Assembly: GCA_900539505.1 (NCBI GenBank)
Contig: UQCL01000035.1
Coordinates: 1-23,262 of the forward strand
Length of the DNA: 23,262 nt
From: an uncultured Campylobacter sp.
GTDB lineage: Bacteria > Campylobacterota > Campylobacteria > Campylobacterales > Campylobacteraceae
Direction: 5' to 3'
Positions 22,983-23,262 of this stretch are shown here, piece after piece. Under the pieces are notes generated by a model. The model saw only the letters and a program-made list of their open reading frames with translations. It was not told where the DNA came from and did no database searches. The translations under genes were made by a program, and so were the position numbers. The stretch's first letter is position 1. Every line of letters begins with the position of its first letter.

Positions 22983-23057
22983 TCCGGATTAGCTCAGCGG
23001 TAGAGTAGGCGGCTGTTAACCGCTTGGTCGCTGGTTCGAATCCAGCATCCGGAGCCA
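22983..23057 (+). tRNA. tRNA-Asn(GTT)
   Basis: Acceptor TCCGGAT/ATCCGGA, D-arm GCTC...GAGT, anticodon loop CTGTTAA (anticodon GTT), T-loop TTCGAAT, discriminator G and encoded CCA. Confidence 0.97.
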
Positions 23058-23207
23058 TATATACTCAAAAATTCCTTTAGACCCCTGATTTTATCGATGT
23101 TTAAAGAGCTTTAAGTTTTCTTGGCTTTATAAAAATTTGTTTCAGAAATTTTTTAATATTCTAATTTCTCGTTATGCTTTCTAAGCAATCTAGAATACCT
23201 TATTATA

Positions 23208-23262
23208 CTGTCTCTTATACACATCCCGAGCCCACGAGACTACGCTGCATCTCGTATGCCGT
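23208..23262. other. Nextera sequencing adapter with i7 index (artefact)
   Basis: 23208-23240 is the read-through Nextera adapter, starting CTGTCTCTTATACACATC and continuing into CCGAGCCCACGAGAC. One T of the standard sequence is missing. 23241-23248 (tacgctgc) is the same index as at the left end, and 23249-23262 is P7 primer sequence. The 150 AT-rich bases before it (23058-23207) hold nothing I recognise. Confidence 0.97.

Overview
The window is a contig of about 23.2 kb from a Campylobacter. The evidence is gene order, protein similarity and the dense AAATTT/AAAATTTTA-type spacer DNA. From memory, secG-frr-pyrE, a BI-1 membrane protein, a beta-carbonic anhydrase and an MscS channel are arranged as in the C. 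jejuni Cj0233c-Cj0238 block, and rdgB is divergent from a CmeG-like MFS pump as in Cj1374c/Cj1375. The G+C content is well above that of C. jejuni: 60% in one sampled 60-base line of a resident gene. This suggests one of the G+C-richer oral species, such as the C. gracilis, C. rectus or C. showae group; the species is inference. Both ends are Illumina Nextera adapter plus index sequence (1-49 and 23208-23262) and are not biological.

Layout. 50-1480: two-subunit class I [4Fe-4S] fumarase. 1860-2888: DUF3137 membrane protein. 3322-5537 (minus): TerC-family protein followed by an odd membrane protein with Asn/Ser/Thr-rich inserts. 5802-5811: a G10 tract in front of a small lipoprotein gene (5849-6601), which ends in a clear terminator. 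7132-10809 (minus): BI-1 protein, secG, frr, pyrE, an RDD protein and rnhB. 10941-14586 (plus): a tightly overlapping run of carbonic anhydrase, MscS channel, an extremely acidic 57-residue miniprotein and a divergent superoxide dismutase homologue. 14587-15607: about 1 kb of repeat-rich DNA without a supportable gene. 15608-18839 (minus): a family-6 uracil/hypoxanthine-DNA glycosylase, a strikingly AT-rich coiled-coil membrane protein that looks imported, and a secreted YwqK/MORN-like repeat protein. 19185-21691 (minus): MFS pump overlapping moeA. 21797-22426: rdgB. 22501-23057: six tRNA genes (Pro, His, Arg, Arg, Leu, Asn).

How the genes fit together. Most of the window is housekeeping: fumarate metabolism, translation recycling, pyrimidine synthesis, Sec export, molybdenum cofactor, nucleotide-pool cleaning and tRNAs. 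The strongest candidate for something undescribed is the end of the carbonic anhydrase-MscS operon. There the acidic miniprotein (53% Asp+Glu, no Lys/Arg/His) and a SOD homologue are translationally linked to the channel. The SOD keeps all four metal ligands, has lost the usual second-sphere His pair, and carries a Cys-rich tail. Two envelope proteins of this block, the MscS N-terminus and the SecG C-terminal tail, also carry clusters of bacterial N-glycosylation sequons. The G10 tract upstream of the lipoprotein and the AT-rich membrane protein gene are separate points of interest.
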